DNA of 6,964 nucleotides from DASXPG01 sp035559335 (GTDB taxonomy: Bacteria > Gemmatimonadota > Gemmatimonadetes > Gemmatimonadales > JACORV01), in contig DATMBH010000177.1 in assembly GCA_035559335.1 (NCBI GenBank), positions 1 to 6,964 on the forward strand, written 5' to 3'. Made by a program: the position numbers and the translations under genes. Below, piece by piece: positions 1-5,407 of this stretch (positions are counted from its first letter, which is position 1; each line of letters opens with the position of its first letter). The notes under the pieces are model-generated. The model saw only the letters and a program-made list of their open reading frames with translations, ran no database searches and was not told the DNA's origin.

Positions 1-858
1 GCTGGATTGGCGGTACTGCGCGCGGCCCTCGCCGAAGACGTGGGCCGTGGCGATGTCACCACGCTGGCCGTGGTACCGGAGCGCGCCAGCCTCGAGGCAG
101 CAATCGTGGTGCGAGCGGCGGGCCGGATCGCTGGCCTCGAGCTGTCACTCGAAGCGTTTCGACTCGTGGACTCCCGGGTTCGCGCGGCCGCCTGCGTGCC
201 GGACGGCAGCGATGTGAACGCCGGCGCCGTGCTGGCCCAGGTGAGCGGCAGTGCGCGCGCCATCCTCAGCGCCGAGCGCGTGGCGCTCAACCTGTTGGGC
301 CACCTGTCTGGAATCGCTACTGCGACGGCCGCCGCAGTGCGAGCGGTGGGCGAGCATCGCGCCCGCATCGCCGACACGCGCAAGACCACGCCCGGCCTCA
401 GGCTGCTGGAGAAGTACGCTGTGCGGATCGGCGGAGGCGTGAACCATCGAATGGGTCTCGACGACGGTGTGCTCATCAAGGACAACCACATCGCCATCGC
501 CGGCGGCGTGCGCGAAGCCATCGAGCGGGCGCGCGCAGCTAGACACCATCTGCTGCGCATCGAGGTTGAGTGCGATACGCTGGAGCAGGTTGAGGAGGCG
601 ATCTCATCCGGCGCCGACGCGGTGCTGCTCGATAACATGACCGTCGGACAGGTGGCTGAGGCTGTGGCGCTAGTGAAGGGCAGGGCGCTGGTCGAGGCAT
701 CGGGCGGTGTGAAGCTCGAGGACATTCCCGCTATCGCCGCCACCGGAGTGGACCTGATCTCGATCGGCTGGCTCACCCACTCGGCGCCGGCGCTGGATGT
801 GGCGTTGGATGCAGGTATCGGGGGTCGGGACTCAGGGGTCGGCGAGGCGGCAACCTGA
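1..858 (+). CDS. nadC: Nicotinate-nucleotide pyrophosphorylase (quinolinate phosphoribosyltransferase), 5'-truncated
   Basis: NadC condenses quinolinate with PRPP, releasing CO2 and PPi, to give nicotinate mononucleotide in de novo NAD synthesis in the cytosol. The frame is open from base 1, and the family block AEDVGRGDVTT appears almost at once, so the true start lies upstream; family members carry roughly 15-30 residues before this block. The TTG at 7 is therefore unlikely to be the start. Visible family motifs are the substrate-binding stretch DTRKTTPGLR followed by KYAVRIGGGVNHR (about 376-450), IKDNH (475-489), EVEC (about 562-573), LLDNM (625-639) and EASGG (694-708). The family usually ends near LTHSAPALDVALD; here about 15 further residues, rich in Gly, Asp and Ser, are encoded by a G-rich repeat (see 821-842). 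No NAD-pathway partner gene (nadA, nadB) is visible. Identification is secure; only the start is missing. Confidence 0.95.
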   Translation, partial: AGLAVLRAALAEDVGRGDVTTLAVVPERASLEAAIVVRAAGRIAGLELSLEAFRLVDSRVRAAACVPDGSDVNAGAVLAQVSGSARAILSAERVALNLLGHLSGIATATAAAVRAVGEHRARIADTRKTTPGLRLLEKYAVRIGGGVNHRMGLDDGVLIKDNHIAIAGGVREAIERARAARHHLLRIEVECDTLEQVEEAISSGADAVLLDNMTVGQVAEAVALVKGRALVEASGGVKLEDIPAIAATGVDLISIGWLTHSAPALDVALDAGIGGRDSGVGEAAT

Positions 859-923
859 AGGTGCGTGGTGCACGCGGACCGTGGCGGCGCGTTCACCCCC
901 GCCCCCGCCCGCCGACCCCCTGA
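821..923. repeat. Inverted GGGGTCGG / CCGACCCC repeats around the nadC stop
   Basis: GGGGTCGG occurs twice in the nadC tail (821-828 and 835-842). Its complement, within CCGACCCCCT, occurs at 912-921 and again inside moaE at 991-1000. The segment 832-843 can pair with 911-923 (12 bp with one extra C), enclosing a loop of about 67 nt. A small hairpin, GCGTG-GTG-CACGC, lies in that loop at 863-875, just past the nadC stop. There is no T-run, so a classical terminator is not supported. The repeats appear to have extended the C-terminus of NadC and the N-terminus of MoaE. Confidence 0.5.
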
Positions 924-962
924 CACCTCCCCAGCCCCTATCCCCTAACCCCCATCCCCTCT
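896..962. repeat. C-rich intergenic tract with heptad repeats; G-quadruplex potential on the minus strand
   Basis: This makes up most of the 116-bp gap between nadC and moaE. It holds nine runs of three or more C, at 896-900, 902-906, 908-910, 916-920, 929-932, 935-938, 942-945, 949-953 and 956-959. The last four belong to four imperfect 7-nt units: CCCCTAT (935-941), CCCCTAA (942-948), CCCCCAT (949-955) and CCCCTCT (956-962). On the minus strand this gives four G-runs of 4, 5, 4 and 4 with loops of 2-3 nt, a canonical four-tetrad G-quadruplex motif; the plus strand could form an i-motif. No coding function is seen here, and no Shine-Dalgarno sequence precedes moaE. Confidence 0.75.
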
Positions 963-968
963 TATTCT
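963..968 (+). promoter_or_regulatory. Possible -10 element for moaE (weak)
   Basis: TATTCT fits a TANNNT -10 hexamer and ends 6 nt before the moaE ATG. The 5' untranslated stretch has no purine-rich ribosome-binding site. A leaderless transcript would explain both facts. No -35 match sits at 16-18 nt upstream, because that region is the C-rich tract, so this is tentative. Confidence 0.2.
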
Positions 969-974
969 CAACAT

Positions 975-1430
975 ATGCCGTTCCTTACCCCCGACCCCCT
1001 CGACCTCAACGCGCTCGTTGCCGAGGTGTGCGCGAAGGACCGGGGTGCGGTGCTAGTGTTCATGGGGACCGTCCGGAGCTCTCCTGACGACGGCGACGTT
1101 GCCGAGATTGACTACTCCAGCTATCCGGCCATGGCCGAAGCCGAGTTCGAGAGCATCGTGGGTGAGGCGGCAGCCAAGTGGCCGCAGGTGAAGGTGGCAC
1201 TCCGGCATCGCCTGGGCTGTGTGCCCGTGGGCGAGGCGAGCATTGCCATTGCGGTCGGTGCGCCGCACCGCGGCGAGGCCTACGAGGCCTCGCGCTACGT
1301 TATCGAGGAGACCAAGCGACGGGTGCCGCTGTGGAAGAAGGAGCGCTTCAGCGACGGGTCCACGCTGTGGGTGCAGCCGGCGGGCTGGAGCGTGCCGGAG
1401 CCTCCGCAGGTTGAGGCAGGACGTGGTTAG
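975..1430 (+). CDS. moaE: Molybdopterin synthase catalytic subunit MoaE
   Basis: MoaE is the large subunit of molybdopterin synthase. It uses sulfur carried on the C-terminal thiocarboxylate of MoaD to convert cyclic pyranopterin monophosphate (cPMP) to molybdopterin in the cytosol. The 151-residue length is usual for the family. Visible motifs are VFMGTVR (residues 28-34), RHRLG (around H78-R79), PHRGEAYEA (H98-R99) and KRRVPLWKKE (114-123). K114 and K121 have the same 7-residue spacing as the two active-site lysines of E. coli MoaE (K119 and K126). The ATG at 975 is the only good start, although no Shine-Dalgarno sequence precedes it; residues 5-10 (TPDPLD) are encoded by C-runs continuing the upstream tract. 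The gene overlaps moaA by 8 nt. No moaD, moaC, moeA or moeB lies in the window, so the partner subunit must be encoded elsewhere. Confidence 0.95.
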   Translation: MPFLTPDPLDLNALVAEVCAKDRGAVLVFMGTVRSSPDDGDVAEIDYSSYPAMAEAEFESIVGEAAAKWPQVKVALRHRLGCVPVGEASIAIAVGAPHRGEAYEASRYVIEETKRRVPLWKKERFSDGSTLWVQPAGWSVPEPPQVEAGRG

Positions 1431-2433
1431 TCGCCGTCCGCTCAGTGTGGCCGAGCCGCACGCCGACGCGCAGGGACGCCGCATCACCTACCTGCGTATC
1501 AGCGTCACCGACCGCTGCAACTTCCGCTGCCTGTACTGCATGCCGGAAGTGGGCATGCAGTGGCTGCCGAAGGCGGAGATCCTGACCTACGAGGAGATTG
1601 CCGCAATCGTGCGCCAGCTGGCGCCGCTCGGCATTCGGCGACTCCGGCTCACGGGCGGCGAACCGACGATCAGGCCGGACCTCGAGACCCTGGTCAGATA
1701 CCTGGACGCGATTCCGGGAATAGAGGACATCGCTCTGTCTACCAACGGCGTCAAGCTGGTGAAGAAGGCCGCGGACTATCGCGCCGCCGGTATCGATCGG
1801 GTGAACGTGTCGGTGGACTCGCTGCGGCCGGAGCGCATCGCGAAGCTGGCGCGTCGCGACCTGGGATTCGACCCTATTGCAGCCCTGACGGCGGCGCAGG
1901 CCGCCGGCCTGATGCCGGTGAAGGTGAACATGGTCGTCATGCGCGGCATCAATGACGACGAAATCGGCGAAATGGCGCGGCTCACCCTCGATCATCCGTG
2001 GCACGTCCGGTTCATCGAGCTGATGCCGGTTGGCGACATGTTCGACCTGACCGCGGAGCACGTGGTGCCCAGCACCGAGGTGCTGGAGCGCGCGAGCGAT
2101 GCGTTGGGCGGGATCGAACCGGACTCCGACCGGCCGATAGGAAATGGACCCGCGAAGTACTGGCGCTCACCGGGCTCGCCTGGGTCAATAGGCGTCATCA
2201 CTCCCATGACGCACACCTACTGCGGGGACTGCAACCGGGTGCGCCTCACCGCCGATGGCAGGCTGCGCACCTGCCTGTTCGGCACTCACGAAGTGAACTT
2301 CCGCGACACGCTGCGCGCCGGCGGCGATGTGGGGCCGCTATTCCTGCAGGCGCTGCGGGAGAAGCCGCCGGAGCACCACCTGCTCGCAATGAACAATGGG
2401 GGCCTCCAAGCCTTGTCCCAGATCGGAGGTTGA
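1423..2433 (+). CDS. moaA: GTP 3',8-cyclase MoaA (radical SAM)
   Basis: MoaA catalyses the first step of molybdenum cofactor synthesis: radical-SAM cyclisation of GTP to 3',8-cyclo-7,8-dihydro-GTP, which MoaC then turns into cPMP. The radical-SAM cluster motif CNFRCLYC supplies C32, C36 and C39. Other motifs are the SAM-site TGGEP (77-81), STNG (106-109) and VSVDS (129-133). The second [4Fe-4S] cluster uses C267, C270 and C284 (YCGDCNRVRL through RTCLF), and R272/R274 match the GTP-binding arginines of the family. The protein ends in SQIGG; the C-terminal Gly-Gly is functionally important in this family. The GTG at 1423 gives 336 residues, the normal length, and has GAGG 6 nt upstream within the moaE end. 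The open frame runs farther upstream, to 1219, but that part lies inside moaE and lacks family similarity. A GTG at 1447 is a possible shorter start. Confidence 0.95.
   Translation: MVSRRPLSVAEPHADAQGRRITYLRISVTDRCNFRCLYCMPEVGMQWLPKAEILTYEEIAAIVRQLAPLGIRRLRLTGGEPTIRPDLETLVRYLDAIPGIEDIALSTNGVKLVKKAADYRAAGIDRVNVSVDSLRPERIAKLARRDLGFDPIAALTAAQAAGLMPVKVNMVVMRGINDDEIGEMARLTLDHPWHVRFIELMPVGDMFDLTAEHVVPSTEVLERASDALGGIEPDSDRPIGNGPAKYWRSPGSPGSIGVITPMTHTYCGDCNRVRLTADGRLRTCLFGTHEVNFRDTLRAGGDVGPLFLQALREKPPEHHLLAMNNGGLQALSQIGG
2425..2430 (+). promoter_or_regulatory. Shine-Dalgarno sequence of trmL inside the moaA 3' end
   Basis: GGAGGT is a full anti-16S match lying 6 nt before the CTG at 2437. It also encodes the last two residues of MoaA, Gly-Gly, just before its TGA stop. 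It decides the trmL start, since no ATG, GTG or TTG at proper spacing is in frame. Confidence 0.7.
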
Positions 2434-2436
2434 AGT

Positions 2437-2946
2437 CTGGCCCTCCACGTAGCCCTGATTGAGCCGCAGATCCCGCCCAACACGGGCAACATCGCCCGGT
2501 TGTGTGCCGCTACCGAGACTTCTCTCCACCTTATCAAGCCGATCGGCTTCTCGCTCGACGACGCCGAGCTGCGACGGTCTTCGGTCAACTTCTGGGACGA
2601 GGTTGACCTGTGGGTTCACCCGGGCTGGCGCTGGTTCCGGGAGGCGATCTCGCGCGAGCGCTGCTACTACTTCTCGGCCAAGGCTGAGCGCTCGCTGTGG
2701 GACGCGGAGATCCCGGACGGCAGCTGCCTGGTATTCGGGAACGAGGGCAGCGGGATGCCGGACCGGATTCTGGAGAAACATCCCGAGCGCTGCTACCGGA
2801 TCCCCATGACGGGCCCGGTGCGCTCGCTCAACCTGGCCACCGCCGTGGGCATTGTTCTGTATGACGTGCTGAGGAAACTGGGTTACAATTCCCGCGCTGG
2901 CCGGATCCATCAAACCACCCACCGCCATCGCGCGGGAGTCCGATAA
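2437..2946 (+). CDS. trmL: tRNA (cytidine/uridine-2'-O-)-methyltransferase TrmL, probable CTG start
   Basis: TrmL is a small SPOUT (trefoil-knot) methyltransferase that uses SAM to 2'-O-methylate wobble position 34 of tRNA-Leu isoacceptors. The three family motifs are present: EPQIPPNTGNIARLC near the N-terminus (residues 9-23), VFGNEGSGMPD in the middle (about 2732-2763), and IPMTGPVRSLNLATAVGIVLYDVLRKLGY near the C-terminus (read in two parts around 2800-2885). Family proteins begin only about 8 residues before the EPxIPPNTGN motif. The frame has a stop (the moaA TGA) at 2431, so the start must fall between 2434 and the motif. CTG at 2437 is 6 nt after a perfect Shine-Dalgarno GGAGGT and gives the expected N-terminus MALHVALIEPQ. 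The TTG at 2500 would remove motif 1. The product is 169 residues; about 19 residues after LGY form an unconserved-looking basic tail running up to mdh. Assignment to TrmL rather than another SpoU-like paralogue is likely but rests on motif similarity. Confidence 0.88.
   Translation: MALHVALIEPQIPPNTGNIARLCAATETSLHLIKPIGFSLDDAELRRSSVNFWDEVDLWVHPGWRWFREAISRERCYYFSAKAERSLWDAEIPDGSCLVFGNEGSGMPDRILEKHPERCYRIPMTGPVRSLNLATAVGIVLYDVLRKLGYNSRAGRIHQTTHRHRAGVR
2861..2889 (+). promoter_or_regulatory. Candidate internal promoter for mdh within the trmL 3' end
   Basis: ATGACG (2861-2866, 4 of 6 to TTGACA), a 17-nt spacer and TACAAT (2884-2889, 5 of 6 to TATAAT) form a sigma-70-like pair about 55 nt before the mdh start. 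The bases also encode conserved trmL residues (DVLRKLGYN), so the match could be chance. Confidence 0.3.
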
Positions 2947-3873
2947 GTGAATAAGATCACGGTAGTAGGCGCCGGAAACGTCGGCGCCACCACAGCACAG
3001 CGCCTAGCGGAGAAGGAGCTGGCGCGCCAGGTCATTCTGATTGACGTCATTGAAGGAGTGCCGCAGGGGAAAGGCCTCGACCAGTGGGAATCCGCCCCGA
3101 TCGAAGGCTTTGACACCCGAGTCATCGGCTCCAATGGCTACGACGAAGCTGCCGGAAGCGAACTGTTCGTGGTCACCGCCGGCATCGCGCGCAAGCCCGG
3201 GATGAGCCGCGAGGACCTGCTCAACACCAACGTGAACATCGTCAAGTCGGTCGCCGAGAACATCAGGAATGTGGCGCCGAACGCGATGGTGATCGTGGTG
3301 TCCAACCCGCTCGACACCATGTGCTACGTGATGAAGCAGGTGCTGGGCGCGCCGCGCAACCGGGTGATCGGCATGGCGGGAGTGCTGGACACGGCACGCT
3401 ACCGCTCGTTCCTAGCCGAGGCGCTGGACGTGTCGGTCGAGGACATCCAGGCCATGGTCCTGGGCGGGCACGGTGACACCATGGTGCCGCTGGTGAGCTA
3501 CACCACTGTGTCCGGCATTCCGGTCACCCAGCTCATGAAGCAGGAGCAGCTGGACAAGATCGTGGACCGCACCCGCAACGGCGGCGCCGAGATCGTGGCG
3601 TTTCTAAAGACCGGCTCGGCCTACTACGCCCCATCGGCCGCGGCGGTCCAGATGGTGGAGGCCATCGTCAAGGACAAGAAGCGGGTGCTGCCCTGCGCCG
3701 CCTGGCTGGAGGGCGAGTACGGCTTTCGCGACATCTACCTCGGCGTGCCGTGCAAGCTGGGGAAGAACGGCCTGGAGCAAATCATCGAAGTCGAGCTGAC
3801 GAGCGCCGAGCGGGTGGCGCTGGGCAAGTCGGCAAAGGCAGTGCAGGAAACGATAGCCCAGGTGAAGTTGTAA
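2947..3873 (+). CDS. mdh: Malate dehydrogenase, NAD-dependent, LDH-like type
   Basis: The enzyme oxidises malate to oxaloacetate with NAD+ in the citric acid cycle. At 308 residues it has the normal length of the LDH-like (tetrameric) MDH group. The Rossmann motif GAGNVG is at residues 8-13, and D33 at the end of the second strand (LIDV) indicates NAD rather than NADP. The substrate loop GIARKPGMSREDLL carries R82 at the specificity position (Gln in lactate dehydrogenases) and R88, so malate is the predicted substrate. SNPLD and the catalytic H175 in GGHGDTMVP are present. The GTG at 2947 directly follows the trmL TAA with no gap; GGGAG at 2934-2938 lies 8 nt upstream, within trmL. It is the last gene of the plus-strand unit and is followed by a hairpin. 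The neighbouring sdhAB genes converge on it from the other strand. Confidence 0.96.
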   Translation: MNKITVVGAGNVGATTAQRLAEKELARQVILIDVIEGVPQGKGLDQWESAPIEGFDTRVIGSNGYDEAAGSELFVVTAGIARKPGMSREDLLNTNVNIVKSVAENIRNVAPNAMVIVVSNPLDTMCYVMKQVLGAPRNRVIGMAGVLDTARYRSFLAEALDVSVEDIQAMVLGGHGDTMVPLVSYTTVSGIPVTQLMKQEQLDKIVDRTRNGGAEIVAFLKTGSAYYAPSAAAVQMVEAIVKDKKRVLPCAAWLEGEYGFRDIYLGVPCKLGKNGLEQIIEVELTSAERVALGKSAKAVQETIAQVKL

Positions 3874-3889
3874 GACGGGAAGGGAACAG

Positions 3890-3922
3890 GGGCGGAGTGC
3901 GCCGCGTCAGGCGCCTCCGCCC
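3890..3922. terminator. Hairpin between convergent mdh and tetR genes, likely terminator
   Basis: GGGCGGAG (3890-3897) pairs with CTCCGCCC (3915-3922), and inside it GCGCC (3899-3903) pairs with GGCGC (3910-3914), leaving T3898 bulged and a 6-nt GCGTCA loop. The 13-bp GC stem sits 17 nt after the mdh stop and about 30 nt from the tetR stop, in the 78-bp gap between converging genes, so it could serve both. There is no clear T-run on either side, so efficiency as an intrinsic terminator is uncertain. Confidence 0.6.
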
Positions 3923-3951
3923 TCCGCCCGCTTCCTAGACCACCGGACCGC

Positions 3952-4551
3952 CTACCGCCTGCGCGCTGCCACCCTGGCCGGATCCAGAACGGCCGAGACG
4001 GCCTCGCGGACCCGACCGGCGACGCTCCCATCCCGCTCCACCGCCCAGGTCAGCAGCGCGCCGTTGTACGCCACTTGGACCGCACGAGCCAGCAGTCGCA
4101 CGTCGGGAGTCGCCACCTCCCGGCGTCGCACCGCCTCGGCGAGCAGCCGCTCTATTTCCCATCGCAGCGCCGCCGCTTGGGCCTTCGCATAACGGTGGAA
4201 CTCCGGGTCCATCAGGTCGAGGTGCAGAAACGCGATGTAATTCGCCAGTTCCTCCGGACGGCCGAAGGTCCTGACGTGCTGGAGCAGGGCATCCTCGAGC
4301 GCGGAAAGCGGGCTCTGATGGCGCGTGCGCGCCTCTTGGAACAGGCGCGAGACAGTCGCGGTGCCCGATGCCACCAGGGCCAGCAGCAGCTCCCGCTTGG
4401 AGCCGAACCGCTGGCTGAGAGTAGCCGCCGCCAGGCCGACCTCGCGACCCACATCGGCCAGGGTGAAGTCAGCCGGGCCCTGGCGCGCGATCACCCGTGC
4501 TGCCGCTGCCACAATGTCAGAGTCAGACACTCTCCGGGGGCGTGGGCTCAT
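3952..4551 (-). CDS. TetR-family transcriptional regulator
   Basis: This is a 199-residue one-component repressor-like protein; the ligand and target genes are not known. The N-terminal TetR DNA-binding domain spans residues about 9-56: DIVAAAARVIARQG forms the first helices, and FTLADVGREVGLAAATLSQ with RFGSKRELL is the helix-turn-helix (about 29-55). The C-terminal part is helical, as expected for the ligand/dimer domain, and is not diagnostic for a subfamily. The ATG with its A at 4551 is preferred. An in-frame TTG at 4587 would add 12 residues, but it coincides with the predicted -35 box, and the extra residues are encoded by the AT-rich operator. No strong Shine-Dalgarno sequence precedes the ATG. 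The gene lies 73 bp downstream of sdhB on the same strand and converges with mdh. Self-regulation through the inverted repeat at 4560-4583 is inferred; control of the flanking sdh genes is possible but not shown. Confidence 0.9.
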   Translation of the reverse strand: MSPRPRRVSDSDIVAAAARVIARQGPADFTLADVGREVGLAAATLSQRFGSKRELLLALVASGTATVSRLFQEARTRHQSPLSALEDALLQHVRTFGRPEELANYIAFLHLDLMDPEFHRYAKAQAAALRWEIERLLAEAVRRREVATPDVRLLARAVQVAYNGALLTWAVERDGSVAGRVREAVSAVLDPARVAARRR

Positions 4552-4558
4552 GTGGTCA

Positions 4559-4587
4559 CTTATAAACGAACGGTTATTTATAATCAA
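4559..4587 (-). promoter_or_regulatory. Promoter of the tetR-family gene
   Basis: Read on the minus strand, TTGATT (4587-4582), a 17-nt spacer and TATAAG (4564-4559) form a good sigma-70-like promoter inside an AT-rich island of a GC-rich region. The -10 ends 7 nt before the ATG at 4551, placing the expected transcription start at or next to the A of the ATG, so the mRNA may be leaderless. Confidence 0.6.
4560..4583. promoter_or_regulatory. Inverted-repeat operator, probably for the adjacent TetR-family protein
   Basis: Perfect 7-bp arms TTATAAA (4560-4566) and TTTATAA (4577-4583) are separated by 10 nt. Taken as two 12-bp half-sites meeting between 4571 and 4572, 9 of 12 positions match. 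The core GAACGGTT resembles TetR-type operators in general form. It covers the spacer and overlaps both promoter boxes, where binding would block RNA polymerase. This is the classic layout of an autorepressed tetR gene. Confidence 0.6.
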
Positions 4588-4605
4588 GTGGCAAACAGAG
4601 AGTGG

Positions 4606-4625
4606 GCACCAGAGCTGCTGGCTGC
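4606..4625 (-). other. Weak hairpin at the sdhB stop codon
   Basis: GCACCAG (4606-4612) pairs with CTGG-c-TGC (4618-4625), giving 7 bp with one bulged C and a 5-nt loop. It is the only structure in the 73-bp sdhB-tetR gap apart from the promoter/operator. Without a T-run it is a poor terminator; partial read-through from sdhB into tetR is plausible. Confidence 0.25.
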
Positions 4626-5407
4626 TAGCCTGCAGCCGAGTCGCCCGCCTGGGCCACTCGCCGGCCCCTGGTCAAGGCGGCGCGCAGGAAGTCGGCGTTG
4701 AGCCGGCCGATGAACTCGACCGGGATCCCCTTGGGGCAGGCCGCGTGGCACTCGCCGTGATTGGTGCACGGCCCGAAGCCCTCGGCGTCCATCTGGGCCA
4801 CCATCGCCAGCGCGCGCTCCAGCCGCTCGGGCTGTCCCTGCGGCAGCAGGCCCAGGTGGGTCGCCTTGGCCGCGGTGAACAGCGTGGCTGATGCGTTGGG
4901 GCAGGCCGCCACGCAGGCGCCACACCCAATGCAAGTGGCCGCATCGAACGCTAGGTCGGCGTCCTCCTTGCGCACCGGGACAGCGTTGGCGTCAGGCGCG
5001 CTCCCTATTGGCGCGGAGATGTAGCCGCCGGCGGCGATGATCCGGTCGAAGGCGCTGCGGTCCACGATCAGGTCCTTCAGCACCGGGAAGGCCGCGGCGC
5101 GCCACGGTTCGATCCACAGCTCCTGGCCGTCGCTGAACGAGCGCATGTGCAGCTGGCAGGTGGTGGTGCGCTGGCGCGGTCCGTGAGGACGGCCGTTGAC
5201 CACCATCCCGCACGCCCCACAGATGCCTTCGCGGCAGTCGTGATCGAAGGCGATCGGCTCTTCACCCCGCGCGATCAGCCGCTCGTTCACTACATCCAGC
5301 ATCTCGAGGAACGACATATCGGGGCTGATGTCGGTGGCATCGTAGGTCACGAACCGCCCCGCATCAGAGCCGCCGTTCTGGCGCCAGACGTGCAGCGTCA
5401 GGTTCAT
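4625..5407 (-). CDS. sdhB: Succinate dehydrogenase/fumarate reductase iron-sulfur subunit
   Basis: SdhB passes electrons from the flavin of SdhA through three iron-sulfur centres to the membrane subunit and quinone. The 260-residue protein has all ligands. The [2Fe-2S] centre uses C58, C63, C66 and C84 (CREGICGACGMVVNG and TTTCQLH). The [4Fe-4S] centre uses C159, C162, C165 (CIGCGAC) and C224, and the [3Fe-4S] centre uses C169, C214 and C220 (assigned by analogy to E. coli SdhB). The long insert between the ferredoxin domains, with PIGSAPDANAVPVRKEDAD, resembles the Bacteroidetes/B. subtilis-like group rather than the proteobacterial mitochondrial type. The ATG at 5407 directly abuts the sdhA stop (TAG-ATG), and GGAG lies 10 nt upstream inside sdhA. 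The two genes are therefore co-transcribed and probably translationally coupled. Direction of catalysis (succinate oxidation or fumarate reduction) cannot be told from sequence; the mdh neighbour suggests the citric acid cycle. Confidence 0.95.
   Translation of the reverse strand: MNLTLHVWRQNGGSDAGRFVTYDATDISPDMSFLEMLDVVNERLIARGEEPIAFDHDCREGICGACGMVVNGRPHGPRQRTTTCQLHMRSFSDGQELWIEPWRAAAFPVLKDLIVDRSAFDRIIAAGGYISAPIGSAPDANAVPVRKEDADLAFDAATCIGCGACVAACPNASATLFTAAKATHLGLLPQGQPERLERALAMVAQMDAEGFGPCTNHGECHAACPKGIPVEFIGRLNADFLRAALTRGRRVAQAGDSAAG

Noticed and set aside
797..1087. Open frame across the nadC-moaE gap
   Set aside because: It is a proline-rich translation of the C-rich tract, overlapping both well-supported genes out of frame.
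1219..1422. Extended N-terminus of the moaA frame from a GTG/TTG-type start at 1219
   Set aside because: This part lies wholly within moaE in another frame and has no MoaA-like residues; GTG at 1423 gives the standard length and has a Shine-Dalgarno match.
2500..2502. TTG start for trmL
   Set aside because: It would remove the conserved EPQIPPNTGN motif encoded just upstream in the same frame.
4579..4584. Perfect TATAAT on the plus strand, possibly an antisense promoter into sdhB
   Set aside because: No acceptable -35 lies at 16-18 nt upstream, no plus-strand gene follows, and the hexamer is explained by the palindrome.
4552..4587. TTG start giving a 12-residue longer TetR-family protein
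   Set aside because: The codon is part of the predicted -35 box, and the extra residues come from the AT-rich operator; ATG at 4551 fits the family N-terminus.
4075..4701. Long open frame on the plus strand opposite tetR
   Set aside because: It has no recognisable domain, runs through the tetR promoter/operator into sdhB, and is antisense to a clear TetR protein.
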